A stretch of DNA of 53,153 nucleotides. Source: Bacteroidales bacterium. GTDB lineage: Bacteria; Bacteroidota; Bacteroidia; Bacteroidales; UBA7960. The position numbers were made by a program, and so were the translations under genes. The stretch lies in assembly GCA_003559475.1 (NCBI GenBank), contig PWLF01000020.1, forward strand, positions 1 through 53,153, given 5' to 3'. Position 1 is the stretch's first letter. Every line of letters begins with the position of its first letter. The notes below the pieces were generated by a model that ran no database searches, had not been told where the DNA came from, and was given only the letters and a program-made list of their open reading frames with translations. Below are positions 18,387 to 26,714 of this stretch, one piece after another.

Positions 18387-19766
18387 TTATTTCTTATTTT
18401 CAATGTTATATTTTTCTGTTATAATATCTTTAAACTTATCAAAAGTAATATCTTTTTCTTTAAGTTTTAAGGATTTTTTAAAAATATCTGTAAGTTTATC
18501 TTCTACAATTTGATTTTTAACTTTATTAACATCTTCTTGTTTTTGCATAAAGTTATTTACAAGGCTTTCAAGCATATCATCATTTTCATTAACTTGATGG
18601 CCATATTGCTTCATCTGAATTGTAAAATATTTTCTTATATGAGATTTTATTTCTTCTTCTGAAACATCAACCTTATGATCCTTGATTATCTCGTTTTCTA
18701 AAAGTTGCCATTTTAGTGATTTTAAGTAATAATCAATATTTTCTTCAACTTTTTCTTTTGACAATTCTTCCTTATTAGTTTCGTGAAGCCATTCTTTCAC
18801 AAAATCTTCAGGAAGTTTAATATCAGCTTTTTCAACTAATGTTTCTCTTACATCATTTTTGAAATGCTTGTCAACCTCAGCCTGATATTGTTGACTTATC
18901 TCATCTTTAATTTTTTCTTTTAGTTCAGTTTTATTTTTAATATTTTTATCAGGTGCAACTTTTGAATAAAGTTCTTCATTCAATTCTGCAGGTTCAACTC
19001 TTGAGATATTTTCAACTTTAAGCTTGAAAAGGCTGTCAGTTTCAGGAACTTTCTCCTCTTCAATGTTTAAAACTTTAGCCTTATGAGATTTAGAAGTAAA
19101 AGCTTTATTTAGGTCAAAAATAATTTCATCTCCGATTTTTTTGGATATAAAATTGCTCTTAGTATCATTATCTTCAATTTCTTTAATAACGATATTGTGT
19201 TTGTTAGTTAAAGGATTTTCTGCTTCAGTTGATTCATTGGACATTTGAATGAGTTCTCCAAATATAAAATCTTCTTCAGCTGACTCTTCGGGGCTAATAA
19301 TTTTCCCAAACTGTCGTCTTAAGTTTTCTATTTGTTCTTCTATAAGTTTATTTTCAACTTTAATTTTATAATAATCCACCACTATTTCATCAGATAGTTT
19401 AAACTCAATATCAGGTAAGAGTCCAAAATAAAAGTTAAACTCAAACTCTGTTTGGTTATCCCAGTCAATAGTTTCGTTTTTTTCATGGTAAGGAAGAGGA
19501 TTTCCCAGAATATTAAGTTCTTGTTCTTTAATGTAGTTGATAAGAGATTCACCAAGTACTTCATTAACTTGTTCTTTTAGTACATTTTTTCCATGAAGTT
19601 TTTTAATAAGATTAACAGGAACTTTTCCCTGCCTGAATCCCGGCATTTGAGCTTGCTTCTGCAAATCTTTTATTGCAGAGTTAACCTTTTCTTCATAATC
19701 CTCTTTTTTAATTATTATTTTAATGTCACCTGAAAGATCTCCGGTTTTATTATGAGTTATATCCAT
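18387..19766 (-). CDS. tig: Trigger factor
   Basis: This 459-residue ribosome-associated chaperone receives nascent chains at the exit tunnel. The ribosome-docking signature GFRQGKVP is at 43-50, followed by the N-terminal domain, a divergent central PPIase-like region (about 150-250) and a long helical C-terminal arm rich in Lys/Glu. The PPIase segment is poorly conserved, as is common in Bacteroidota. It is the first gene of tig-clpP-clpX. Confidence 0.93.
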   Translation of the reverse strand: MDITHNKTGDLSGDIKIIIKKEDYEEKVNSAIKDLQKQAQMPGFRQGKVPVNLIKKLHGKNVLKEQVNEVLGESLINYIKEQELNILGNPLPYHEKNETIDWDNQTEFEFNFYFGLLPDIEFKLSDEIVVDYYKIKVENKLIEEQIENLRRQFGKIISPEESAEEDFIFGELIQMSNESTEAENPLTNKHNIVIKEIEDNDTKSNFISKKIGDEIIFDLNKAFTSKSHKAKVLNIEEEKVPETDSLFKLKVENISRVEPAELNEELYSKVAPDKNIKNKTELKEKIKDEISQQYQAEVDKHFKNDVRETLVEKADIKLPEDFVKEWLHETNKEELSKEKVEENIDYYLKSLKWQLLENEIIKDHKVDVSEEEIKSHIRKYFTIQMKQYGHQVNENDDMLESLVNNFMQKQEDVNKVKNQIVEDKLTDIFKKSLKLKEKDITFDKFKDIITEKYNIENKK

Positions 19767-19849
19767 TATTATAAATTTGATTTATTAAAGCATTATTTTT
19801 TAATTATCTCAATAGTTTAGTTGATTTTAATAGTAATGTAAAACAAAAC

Positions 19850-19867
19850 AACCCCATTTGAGGGGTT
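19850..19867 (-). terminator. Intrinsic terminator after tRNA-Leu
   Basis: AACCCC-TCAAAT-GGGGTT stem followed on the minus strand by GTTTTGTTTT, 10 bp past the tRNA 3' end. Confidence 0.8.
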
Positions 19868-19877
19868 ATTTATTAAG

Positions 19878-19959
19878 TGCGGATGGAGGGAGTCGAACCC
19901 CCACGCCTTGCGGCACTAGATCCTAAGTCTAGCGCGTCTACCAATTCCGCCACATCCGC
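19878..19959 (-). tRNA. tRNA-Leu (anticodon UAG)
   Basis: The 82-nt minus-strand sequence begins GCGGATG and ends CATCCGC plus discriminator A. The acceptor stem pairs fully. The anticodon stem CTAGA/TCTAG encloses the loop CTTAGGA with anticodon TAG. A long variable arm (TGCCGCAAGGCGT) is typical of class II leucine tRNAs, and the T arm has GGGGGTTCGACTCCC. CCA is not encoded. Confidence 0.97.
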
Positions 19960-19986
19960 ATTGTTATCTTATTTTAAAAACAGGGT

Positions 19987-19995
19987 GCAAATATA
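19987..19995 (-). promoter_or_regulatory. -7 promoter element for tRNA-Leu
   Basis: Minus-strand TATATTTGC matches the Bacteroidota -7 consensus, 27 bp upstream of the tRNA 5' end. A TTG lies 17 bp further upstream, slightly short of the usual 19-21 spacing. Confidence 0.5.
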
Positions 19996-20047
19996 CAATT
20001 TTTTTTGAATAACAAGAGGTTAATTTTTTAAAAAAGTGCAATAATAA

Positions 20048-20087
20048 AAAAACCCTGCATAAGCGTTTTGCATTATTACAGGGTTTT
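20048..20087 (-). terminator. Intrinsic terminator after the collagen-like gene
   Basis: AAACCCTG and CAGGGTTT form a stem around a ~20-nt partly self-complementary loop. On the minus strand it ends in a T run, about 70 bp past the stop at 20154. Confidence 0.75.
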
Positions 20088-20153
20088 TAATTAGTTAAAT
20101 TGCGCGTAAATTATATATGTAGTTATAATTTTTATTTGCTTTTTTATTATATA

Positions 20154-21191
20154 TTAATCTCCGAAAGATATTCTAACAGTGTCATCCCATTGAGGTCTAC
20201 CGTCTTTGAATGTCATAACTTGTCCGTCATCACCTGCTTCAACTACTTCCCAAGCAGTACCTGACCAGTACATAAAATCACCGGGGTTTTGCGGAGCTGC
20301 TCTAACCCATTCTCCTGCATTATCATCCCAAAATAGAATTTCTCCGTGAATATCTCCATCAGGAATATCGCCACCATCACCGGTAACACTAACTTCTCCG
20401 GCATCTATTTCATCACCATTACTTAATTCAATCCAAAGGTGGTTGTCTCCATCAATCCAAGCATCAACAACATGTAATCCCTCATCTCCCGGAGGTCCCG
20501 GATCGCCATCAGGTCCTGGAGGGCCTGCCGGTCCTAAAAGATCTTCAATAGCGATTAATTCATTCCAGTCAGTTTCTCCTACGTATCTCCACTGGATATA
20601 ATCACCTACAACATCTAATTCAACCTCTCTGCCATCATCACCAGGGTCTCCTTGGTCACCTTGATTTCCTTGGTCACCTTGATCTCCTTGAGGTCCTCTT
20701 AAGTCTTCAATAGGGATTAATTCATTCCATTCAGTTTCTCCTACGTATCTCCACTGGATGTAGTCTCCAACAACATCTAGTTCAATTTCTCTACCGTCTT
20801 CTCCATCCTCAACTGCTGTTTCAAGAGCGTAAAGAGCATATGGAACACTTAATAGTTGGCTTGTGCCATATTCAACATCATCTACTGAAATTCTAATGAA
20901 AAAATCATCAGTTGATGACCAGTCTATTACAGATAGGTCTTCAAAAGAACCAATCTGAATATTAATTAATCCGTAATCATTTGTGAATTCCCAGTGGTCT
21001 TCAGTAAACACTACATCACTATCTTCAAGTATTTCAATTGTGATTTTTGCATCATCATTTGCAATTGGCTTACCATCATCTCCACGAAGTATTACCTGAT
21101 ATTTAAAACTCTGTGGCACTTGACTTAAAACGCCGGCAACAACAAAAAAAGTCATTGCTAATAATATTGTAATTCTTTTTAAATTATTCAT
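20154..21191 (-). CDS. Secreted collagen-like repeat protein
   Basis: The 345-residue protein has a signal peptide (about 1-24). An N-terminal beta-rich region (VPQSFKYQVILRGDDGKPI..., about 25-130) is typical of Bacteroidota surface and tail-fibre-like proteins. Two Gly-X-Y tracts follow: GPQGDQGDQGNQGDQGDP and GPAGPPGPDGDPGPPGDE. Each is preceded by a nearly identical ~34-residue module (VGDYIQWRYVGET[ED]WNEL), encoded at 20538-20640 and 20700-20802, an internal duplication 162 bp apart. The product is very acidic overall. It likely forms trimeric fibres outside the cell, an inference from the Gly-X-Y tracts. It lies 61 bp downstream of the T9SS protein gene and is probably cotranscribed with it. 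Confidence 0.85.
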   Translation of the reverse strand: MNNLKRITILLAMTFFVVAGVLSQVPQSFKYQVILRGDDGKPIANDDAKITIEILEDSDVVFTEDHWEFTNDYGLINIQIGSFEDLSVIDWSSTDDFFIRISVDDVEYGTSQLLSVPYALYALETAVEDGEDGREIELDVVGDYIQWRYVGETEWNELIPIEDLRGPQGDQGDQGNQGDQGDPGDDGREVELDVVGDYIQWRYVGETDWNELIAIEDLLGPAGPPGPDGDPGPPGDEGLHVVDAWIDGDNHLWIELSNGDEIDAGEVSVTGDGGDIPDGDIHGEILFWDDNAGEWVRAAPQNPGDFMYWSGTAWEVVEAGDDGQVMTFKDGRPQWDDTVRISFGD

Positions 21192-21252
21192 AGCTTTCTA
21201 GGTTTGATTAAAAAATATTTGTTTAAATTAATAAATTTACAAAATAATTGTA

Positions 21253-21747
21253 TTACTGATTAACAATTTTAAAAGTTTGTAGGTGTTGTGAGCCAACATA
21301 GATTCTTAAGAAATAAGTTCCTGATTTGTACATACCAAATGAAACTTCTTGAGTAAATCCATTTAATTTGTCACTGGTAATTAAACTTCCTGTCATATCA
21401 TAAATTCCAAAATTAGCGTCACCAGGCATTTCTTTTTCAATGTTGATAGTTAGTTTATCTCTTACAGGATTTGGAAAAACACTAATTCCATAATCAACTC
21501 CAGGGATTTCACTAACATAAGTAGGTTCTTCTTCAGGTTGCTGAAAACCTTGTGTTAAATCATAATCAGAACCTTGAAGGGTTTGAATTACAGGTTCTCC
21601 AATAGTATAACTTATAGACGTACCATTAGGACCTACAAAATAATTACCACCTGAGGCAATTACATTGTGCTCTACATTGTATTGTGCTGATATATTAAAA
21701 AATATCAAGCTAAATACAAAAAATGAAACAAAAGTTTTTTTAATCAT
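21253..21747 (-). CDS. Small secreted protein with T9SS type A sorting domain
   Basis: The 164-residue protein has a signal peptide (about 1-21). A short mature segment (HNVIASGGNYFVG, ISYTIGEPVIQTL, LTQGFQQP) precedes a C-terminal T9SS sorting domain from about residue 82 (YGISVFPNPVRDKLTINI) to the end (TFKIVNQ). Such short proteins are common in Bacteroidota, often upstream of larger surface proteins. The role is unknown. Here it is the first gene of a likely two-gene unit with the collagen-like protein. Confidence 0.85.
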   Translation of the reverse strand: MIKKTFVSFFVFSLIFFNISAQYNVEHNVIASGGNYFVGPNGTSISYTIGEPVIQTLQGSDYDLTQGFQQPEEEPTYVSEIPGVDYGISVFPNPVRDKLTINIEKEMPGDANFGIYDMTGSLITSDKLNGFTQEVSFGMYKSGTYFLRIYVGSQHLQTFKIVNQ

Positions 21748-21838
21748 AATAATTTTAGGTGTTTAGTTAAACATTAGTTTTTCTAGTAGTAGTAATATTT
21801 ATAGTTTTTATTGCAGTCACAAATATACATTCTAATAT

Positions 21839-21847
21839 GCAAATATA
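21839..21847 (-). promoter_or_regulatory. Possible -7 box for the T9SS/collagen-like unit
   Basis: Minus-strand TATATTTGC, about 90 bp upstream of the T9SS protein start. No -33 TTTG was found at standard spacing in the AT-rich flank. Confidence 0.4.
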
Positions 21848-22004
21848 ATAAAATAATTTTTAAATAAAAAAAAATTAACAATAAAATGCAAAATTCTTTC
21901 CAAAAATATAAAAAAAAATTGATAATAAAAAAAAAGATACTTTTTTCTAATATTTTAATAAAATAATGTAACTTTAAACTCAATTGATAACAAAACTTAC
22001 AGAT

Positions 22005-22520
22005 ATGAAAAACTTTTTTTTAATAGGTTTTATGGGATGTGGGAAAACTTACAATGGTAAACTTTTAGCAAAAAAGATAGGGTTTGATTTTTTTGATATG
22101 GATGATGAGATTGAAGATAAATCAGGTAAATCTATTAAGGAAATTTTTAATAAATATGGAGAACAATATTTTAGAAAATATGAACGTGAGGTTTTGTTAG
22201 AATTGTCCAAAAAAAAACATTCCGTAGTTGCTACAGGAGGGGGTACACCATGTTTTTTTGATAATATTGATATAATTAATAATTCCGGCATATCTTTTTA
22301 TTTAAAATGCTCTGCTGATTTTTTGTCTGACAGACTAATAAAAATGAAAAATCAAAGACCTTTGATAGCGTCAAAAAAAGATAAAAATGAATTAAAAAAA
22401 TATATTGATGATTTACTTAATAATAGAGAACCCTTTTATTTGAAATCTACTCATATATTAGAAGCAGAAAATATTAATATTGAAAATATTGTTTCAATTG
22501 TAAAAGACTACTGCAGATAA
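22005..22520 (+). CDS. aroK: Shikimate kinase
   Basis: The enzyme phosphorylates shikimate in the chorismate pathway. I take the ATG at 22005 as the start (171 residues), because the family begins directly with M-x-N-hydrophobic-IGFMGxGK; an in-frame TTG at 21984 would add seven residues. Walker A is GFMGCGKT, the substrate-binding Asp lies in FFDMDDEIE, Arg in YFRKYERE, the GGG motif in ATGGGTPCF, the lid Arg in NQRPLIA, and a C-terminal Arg in NNREPFYL. It is monocistronic and faces the gldG 3' end across a repeat-filled gap. Confidence 0.94.
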   Translation: MKNFFLIGFMGCGKTYNGKLLAKKIGFDFFDMDDEIEDKSGKSIKEIFNKYGEQYFRKYEREVLLELSKKKHSVVATGGGTPCFFDNIDIINNSGISFYLKCSADFLSDRLIKMKNQRPLIASKKDKNELKKYIDDLLNNREPFYLKSTHILEAENINIENIVSIVKDYCR

Positions 22521-22619
22521 ATTCTTCAGACTTCCGAGTAAAATTTTGAGCAAAAATATAATTACGATATTATCAGTTAGTTATTAATTTATGCTTTGAA
22601 AAATGGGTGTCCCATTTGT

Positions 22620-22781
22620 AAGAAAAAACATTAAGAAAATTAAGGGATTAAGAACATTAAGACAAAACCTCTTAAACAGCCCCTTAATAAAACATAATTG
22701 CCCTTAATGACTTAATGGTTCAATTTTAAAAATTATCTATGCAAGCATAAGTTTGATTTTTATACCTGACTTACAGATAAA
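22620..22781 (-). repeat. Dispersed ~160-bp hairpin repeat, copy B (inverted relative to copy A)
   Basis: The reverse complement of this stretch matches 5871-6035 closely along its full length, including the shared AGTCAGG, GCTTGCATAGAT and TCTTAATGTTCTTAATCCCT segments. It lies in the gap between the convergent 3' ends of aroK and gldG. A further short stretch at 22795-22840 has AAACGTCGCGTTT and ACGTTGCGTTTTA, another small palindromic motif; no gene is visible in 22521-22867. Confidence 0.8.
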
Positions 22782-22867
22782 GAGATACTTGTAGAAACGT
22801 CGCGTTTTTCTTAATATGTTAAATATAAATACGTTGCGTTTTATGCTTTATAAGCTTTACCAAAGGT

Positions 22868-24580
22868 TTATTTCTTTTTGGAATATTTAATTTTTCTTAC
22901 AAAATTTTTCAACAGTCCGAATATAATTACAATGACTATAGGAATTATAACATTAAAAGTTTGAACTGCCAGACGACTTTGCTGTATTCTTCTTTTATCC
23001 AATTCTCTCAGGCGAATTTCTTTTGCTCGGGCTTCGATTATTCCGGTATCGTCAGCAAGATAGTTTATTGCATTAAGAATAAAATCTCTGTTTTCAAAAA
23101 AATCTTGAGTATATTGATCGTAACCCAAAGGTAGAGGATGCCCTCCATGTCTGCTTATTTGGTTTTGAATTATACTTCCGTCGGATACAACAATTTGCGA
23201 GGTCTTTTCACTTTTTTCTTTAAAACTATGATTGCTTGGTAATTTATTAATGGGGTGTGGTCTGTTTTTATATAATGATTCAAATTGACCTTCAAGTAAA
23301 ACAGCTACTGTTTGTCTCTGTTCATTGTATAGTTCTTCCGGCAACGGATTCTGAATAATATCAAGACTAATAGGTACAGGAGCTCTTAATACTCTAGTGT
23401 AAGGAGATGTTTTTAGTAGTTTAGTTTTTTTAACATTTTTAGCTTTAACTGTATCCATACTACTAATAAACTCAGTACGTATAGCATTAAGATTTTTGAC
23501 AATAGGATGATTATCTGCGTTAGAAACAATTGGATAAAACACCCATGGCAACCAATCTATTTGCGGTCTATTGCCAATAAATCCGGTAGTTATTGGTATT
23601 TCAACAGCTCTAAGGTCTTGTATTAGGTTTGCGTTTAACCTTACACCGTATTTAAATAGCATATCATCAATATTCAAATCTTTTGCCATGCCTATAGTTT
23701 GTGGAGCATGGTTTAAGCTATCCATGTCAGCAAAAATAGGATTTACAAGCCATAATACCGTGCCTCCTCGCATTATGTATTGGTCAATCAAAAATTTATC
23801 TTCTTCCGGAATAGCTTTTACCGGGTCTGCTATTATCAATGTTTTAATGCTGTCTAGGTAGTTGTGGTGTTTCTCAAGGTTAATATAAAAAATATCATAG
23901 AAGTTTAATAGCTCATTATTAATATCTGCTAATTTTTTATCAGGTATTTTGTCATAACCATCAAGAAAAGCAATTTTGGGTTTTTTATCGGCTGTAAGTA
24001 TTCGTATTGCCGAAGCTATTTTATACTCAAGTGCTTGAACTGAGTTGGTTATAGTTTCTTGTTCGCTTCTTCCCATTTGGCTGTGAAGTATGTTAATAGG
24101 GACTTCTCTTCCTTTGTAGCTTACGATTGCTCCCGGAAATATTACTCTTTGTGAAGTGGCGTCAACTTCTCTTACATCAAGTTGTGTTGGCTGCAGTCCT
24201 TTTCTCATTAGAGAATGATACTTGGCTTCTACTTGTTTTTGGTCATCACCCGAAGAAGGATTTACAAAATCATACTGAATATAACCTGAGTATGCGCTAA
24301 ACTCATCAAGCATTTCCCTTGTTTCATTTCTTAATTTTCTAAATTCTGCAGGGAAGTTACCTTCTAAATAAACACGAAAATATATGACATCATCAATATC
24401 ATTGATTAACTTTTTTGTAGCATCTGTTAAAGTATATCTTTTCTCTGCTGTCATGTCAATACGATAAAACTGTGAAGAGCCTAAGAAATTTACAGCTATG
24501 ATTATTAAAAGACCAATAACGAGCTCTTTTATATTATTATATTTGGTACTCTTTCTTTGTATGTTTGTTTTTTTAGTCAT
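22868..24580 (-). CDS. gldG: Gliding motility-associated ABC transporter component GldG
   Basis: The 570-residue protein has an N-terminal membrane segment (about 24-41: LVIGLLIIIAVNFLGSS), a large extracytoplasmic ABC_transp_aux-type domain and a C-terminal membrane segment (about 542-562). Diagnostic stretches are RIDMTAEKRYTLTDATKKL, GVRLNANLIQDLRAVEIPI and HPLPLGYDQYTQDFFENRDFI-like motifs, the last close to FxNRDFILNAINYLADD of GldG. With GldF and the ATPase GldA it forms an ABC complex needed for gliding in Flavobacterium; its exact substrate is unknown. It starts 39 bp after gldF. Confidence 0.93.
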   Translation of the reverse strand: MTKKTNIQRKSTKYNNIKELVIGLLIIIAVNFLGSSQFYRIDMTAEKRYTLTDATKKLINDIDDVIYFRVYLEGNFPAEFRKLRNETREMLDEFSAYSGYIQYDFVNPSSGDDQKQVEAKYHSLMRKGLQPTQLDVREVDATSQRVIFPGAIVSYKGREVPINILHSQMGRSEQETITNSVQALEYKIASAIRILTADKKPKIAFLDGYDKIPDKKLADINNELLNFYDIFYINLEKHHNYLDSIKTLIIADPVKAIPEEDKFLIDQYIMRGGTVLWLVNPIFADMDSLNHAPQTIGMAKDLNIDDMLFKYGVRLNANLIQDLRAVEIPITTGFIGNRPQIDWLPWVFYPIVSNADNHPIVKNLNAIRTEFISSMDTVKAKNVKKTKLLKTSPYTRVLRAPVPISLDIIQNPLPEELYNEQRQTVAVLLEGQFESLYKNRPHPINKLPSNHSFKEKSEKTSQIVVSDGSIIQNQISRHGGHPLPLGYDQYTQDFFENRDFILNAINYLADDTGIIEARAKEIRLRELDKRRIQQSRLAVQTFNVIIPIVIVIIFGLLKNFVRKIKYSKKK

Positions 24581-24619
24581 GTATAAAAAATTATTATTTA
24601 TGTCTTTATCGTAAAATGA

Positions 24620-25351
24620 TTACCATTTTCTGCTTTCAAGTGTAAATTTTGTTAATATTAAAAATAGTGCGATAACACTCAAAAAATAAATAACATCCCG
24701 TGAGTCAATAACACCTCTGCTCATAGAGTTGTAATGTGCGTAGATGCCTATATTTCTAATAAAAAGGTCATGTTGTCCGAAAAAATCTAATGAATATATT
24801 AGTTCAAACCCAATGTATGCAAATGCACAGAAAAATAAAGCAACGATAAATGCAATTATCTGATTTTTTGTAATAGCAGAAGCGAATAAACCTATTGAGA
24901 CAAATACTGAGCCAAGCAGAAATAATCCAATATAAGATCCAAATATTGCTCCTCTGTCAACATTTCCGGGAGGCATTCCAAATTCTGAAACGGTGAAATA
25001 ATAAACTATAGTTGGAACAAGAGAAAAAAATACAAGAACGATTCCGGCTAAATATTTTGAGAAAATAATTTGCATGTCGGTTAAAGGTTTAGTTAGCAAA
25101 ACTTCAATAGTGCCAACCTTTTTTTCATCGGCAAAAAACCGCATAGTTATAGCAGGGATTAAGAATAAAAAAACAAATGGAGCCAATAAAAATAAACCAT
25201 CAAGATTAGCATAGCCTGATTCAAAAATATTGTATTCTATAGGGAAAACCCATAAAAATAAACTATTGATTGCTAAAAAAACTATGATTGATATATAGCC
25301 TATCAAGCTATTAAAAAAATTGTTTAATTCTTTTTTAAGAAGTGTAAACAT
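24620..25351 (-). CDS. gldF: Gliding motility-associated ABC transporter permease GldF
   Basis: The 243-residue polytopic membrane protein has about six membrane segments. It contains the ABC2-type permease motif AITMRFFADEKKVGTIEVLLTKPLTDMQIIFSKYLAG. The N-terminus MFTLLKKELNNFFNSLIGYI fits GldF. It is the membrane partner of GldG, which follows 39 bp downstream. The ATPase gldA is not in this window. Confidence 0.93.
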   Translation of the reverse strand: MFTLLKKELNNFFNSLIGYISIIVFLAINSLFLWVFPIEYNIFESGYANLDGLFLLAPFVFLFLIPAITMRFFADEKKVGTIEVLLTKPLTDMQIIFSKYLAGIVLVFFSLVPTIVYYFTVSEFGMPPGNVDRGAIFGSYIGLFLLGSVFVSIGLFASAITKNQIIAFIVALFFCAFAYIGFELIYSLDFFGQHDLFIRNIGIYAHYNSMSRGVIDSRDVIYFLSVIALFLILTKFTLESRKW

Positions 25352-25471
25352 TATTTGAATTTATTTTTGAGAGGTTTTTAAAATAAAGTTTATTATAATA
25401 CAAATAGCTTAAATGTCTTAAATTCAATAACGCTTATGAAAAACAAATATTATTAAACTTTTCATGTTAAC

Positions 25472-26260
25472 TTATTCGTAAAAATCAATGGTTATGGTGT
25501 CCTCAGTTCTTATGCCAAGCAAGCTTGCGGCATTGCCTTTATTTACTGCGATTTGCAAAAGTCCTGTGGAGCTGAATAATGCAAGTTTTTCTCCGGGGAG
25601 TACATCAGAGTATGATGATACAATATTTTTAATATTTTCTTTATTAGATCTGTACCCAATATTAAATTTTTTGTTTTTTGCTTTTTCACGAAAGGTACTA
25701 TCGTCAATATTAGTATATACATTCTCATAGTCATCAATATATATAACTTTTCCAATTATTTTTGAATCATATACGACAGGTTTAAAAGCAATTAGTTGGT
25801 TTAATTTTTCATACTTTATGCCAATATTTTTAAGATTTTCGCCTGAAGCTATCATTTTTGCTGCTTTAACAAAAACGTCTCTGGTTGAAAAAGTAAAATA
25901 ATCACTATCTTGCGTTAAGTTTAATTCGACAGCATCTTCAACAGGTTCTTCAAAAAGGAGTGAAAATATACCATTGTCTGCTCCAATAAAATATTGGTTA
26001 ATTGCTTTAACGGCTATATGTGGATTTTCTATAGAAGCTTCTGTGTTAATTCCTAAAAGATGTATTGTTTCGGGTGGAAAACTTTTGCTTGCATTTTTAA
26101 GAACAAAACTTGCTTGCATTATATCGAAAGGGTTAATTTGATGTGATATGTCAATTATTTGAGCATCAGGTATTTCAGATAAAATAACGCCTTTAACAGC
26201 TCCTACATAGTGACTTTTTATTCCCCAATCGCTTGTTAATGTAATTATTTTTCTATTCAT
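25472..26260 (-). CDS. SAM hydroxide adenosyltransferase family protein (DUF62)
   Basis: The 262-residue protein belongs to the SAM-dependent chlorinase/fluorinase-like superfamily, whose common bacterial members hydrolyse S-adenosylmethionine to adenosine and methionine. The signature ITLTSDWGIKSHYVGAVKGVI (6-26) contains conserved D11, and IIDISHQINPFDI follows; a second conserved region is YFIGADNGIFSLLFE. The C-terminal beta domain is present. Its ATG overlaps the stop of the receiver gene by 8 bases (ATGAATAG), implying translational coupling. SAM turnover is known for the family; what it does with the receiver protein is unknown. Confidence 0.9.
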   Translation of the reverse strand: MNRKIITLTSDWGIKSHYVGAVKGVILSEIPDAQIIDISHQINPFDIMQASFVLKNASKSFPPETIHLLGINTEASIENPHIAVKAINQYFIGADNGIFSLLFEEPVEDAVELNLTQDSDYFTFSTRDVFVKAAKMIASGENLKNIGIKYEKLNQLIAFKPVVYDSKIIGKVIYIDDYENVYTNIDDSTFREKAKNKKFNIGYRSNKENIKNIVSSYSDVLPGEKLALFSSTGLLQIAVNKGNAASLLGIRTEDTITIDFYE

Positions 26261-26660
26261 ATTTTTCTAATTCTTCCTTTTTTTCAATAATAAGTAGGAG
26301 GTCCTCAACTATTTTTTGAAGATACTCTATGCAAGCCTCACCTTTAACAACATAATTATATATACCCAGTTCCTGAATTTTTCCTATAAGGTTAATATCT
26401 TTTTGTGCGGAGATAACAATAATAGGTACTTCAGGTACTTTTTCTTTAAGAGTTTCAATAAGTTTATAGCCTGTAATGTCAGGCAGCATAAGGTCTGCAA
26501 TTATTATACTTGGATTTTCATGTAAATTATCAAAAAGATCTTTTGCTGATGCAAAATTATAAATTTTTAGGTTTTTTATAGATCCAAGACATAGCTTTAA
26601 TAACATTCCTTCAGTTTTGTTATCTTCAATAACAAAAACATTTCTTTTGCTATTTTCCAT
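26253..26660 (-). CDS. Stand-alone response regulator receiver protein
   Basis: The 135-residue single-domain CheY-like protein has acidic residues E12/D13, the phospho-acceptor D56 in IIADLMLP, S84 in VISAQ and K106 in YVVKG. There is no DNA-binding or enzymatic output domain, so it probably acts by protein-protein contact or as a phosphorelay intermediate. No histidine kinase is adjacent. It overlaps the SAM hydroxide adenosyltransferase gene by 8 bases and starts 54 bp after the secreted protein gene upstream. Confidence 0.92.
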   Translation of the reverse strand: MENSKRNVFVIEDNKTEGMLLKLCLGSIKNLKIYNFASAKDLFDNLHENPSIIIADLMLPDITGYKLIETLKEKVPEVPIIVISAQKDINLIGKIQELGIYNYVVKGEACIEYLQKIVEDLLLIIEKKEELEKYE

Positions 26661-26714
26661 TTTGCAAAATTAGTTTAAAAAGATAAGAAAAAAATATAAA
26701 CGTGAAATTAGCAA

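Noticed and set aside
21783-21983. 66-codon minus-strand frame in the aroK upstream gap
   Set aside because: Composed of Phe/Ile/Leu/Tyr runs from AT-rich DNA, contains the likely promoter, and resembles no protein.
21984-22004. TTG at 21984 as the aroK start
   Set aside because: The ATG at 22005 matches the family N-terminus exactly, and the extension adds unconserved residues.
26664-26672. TAATTTTGC on the minus strand just before the receiver gene as a promoter
   Set aside because: It is only about 4 bp from the start codon, so transcription would begin inside the gene.
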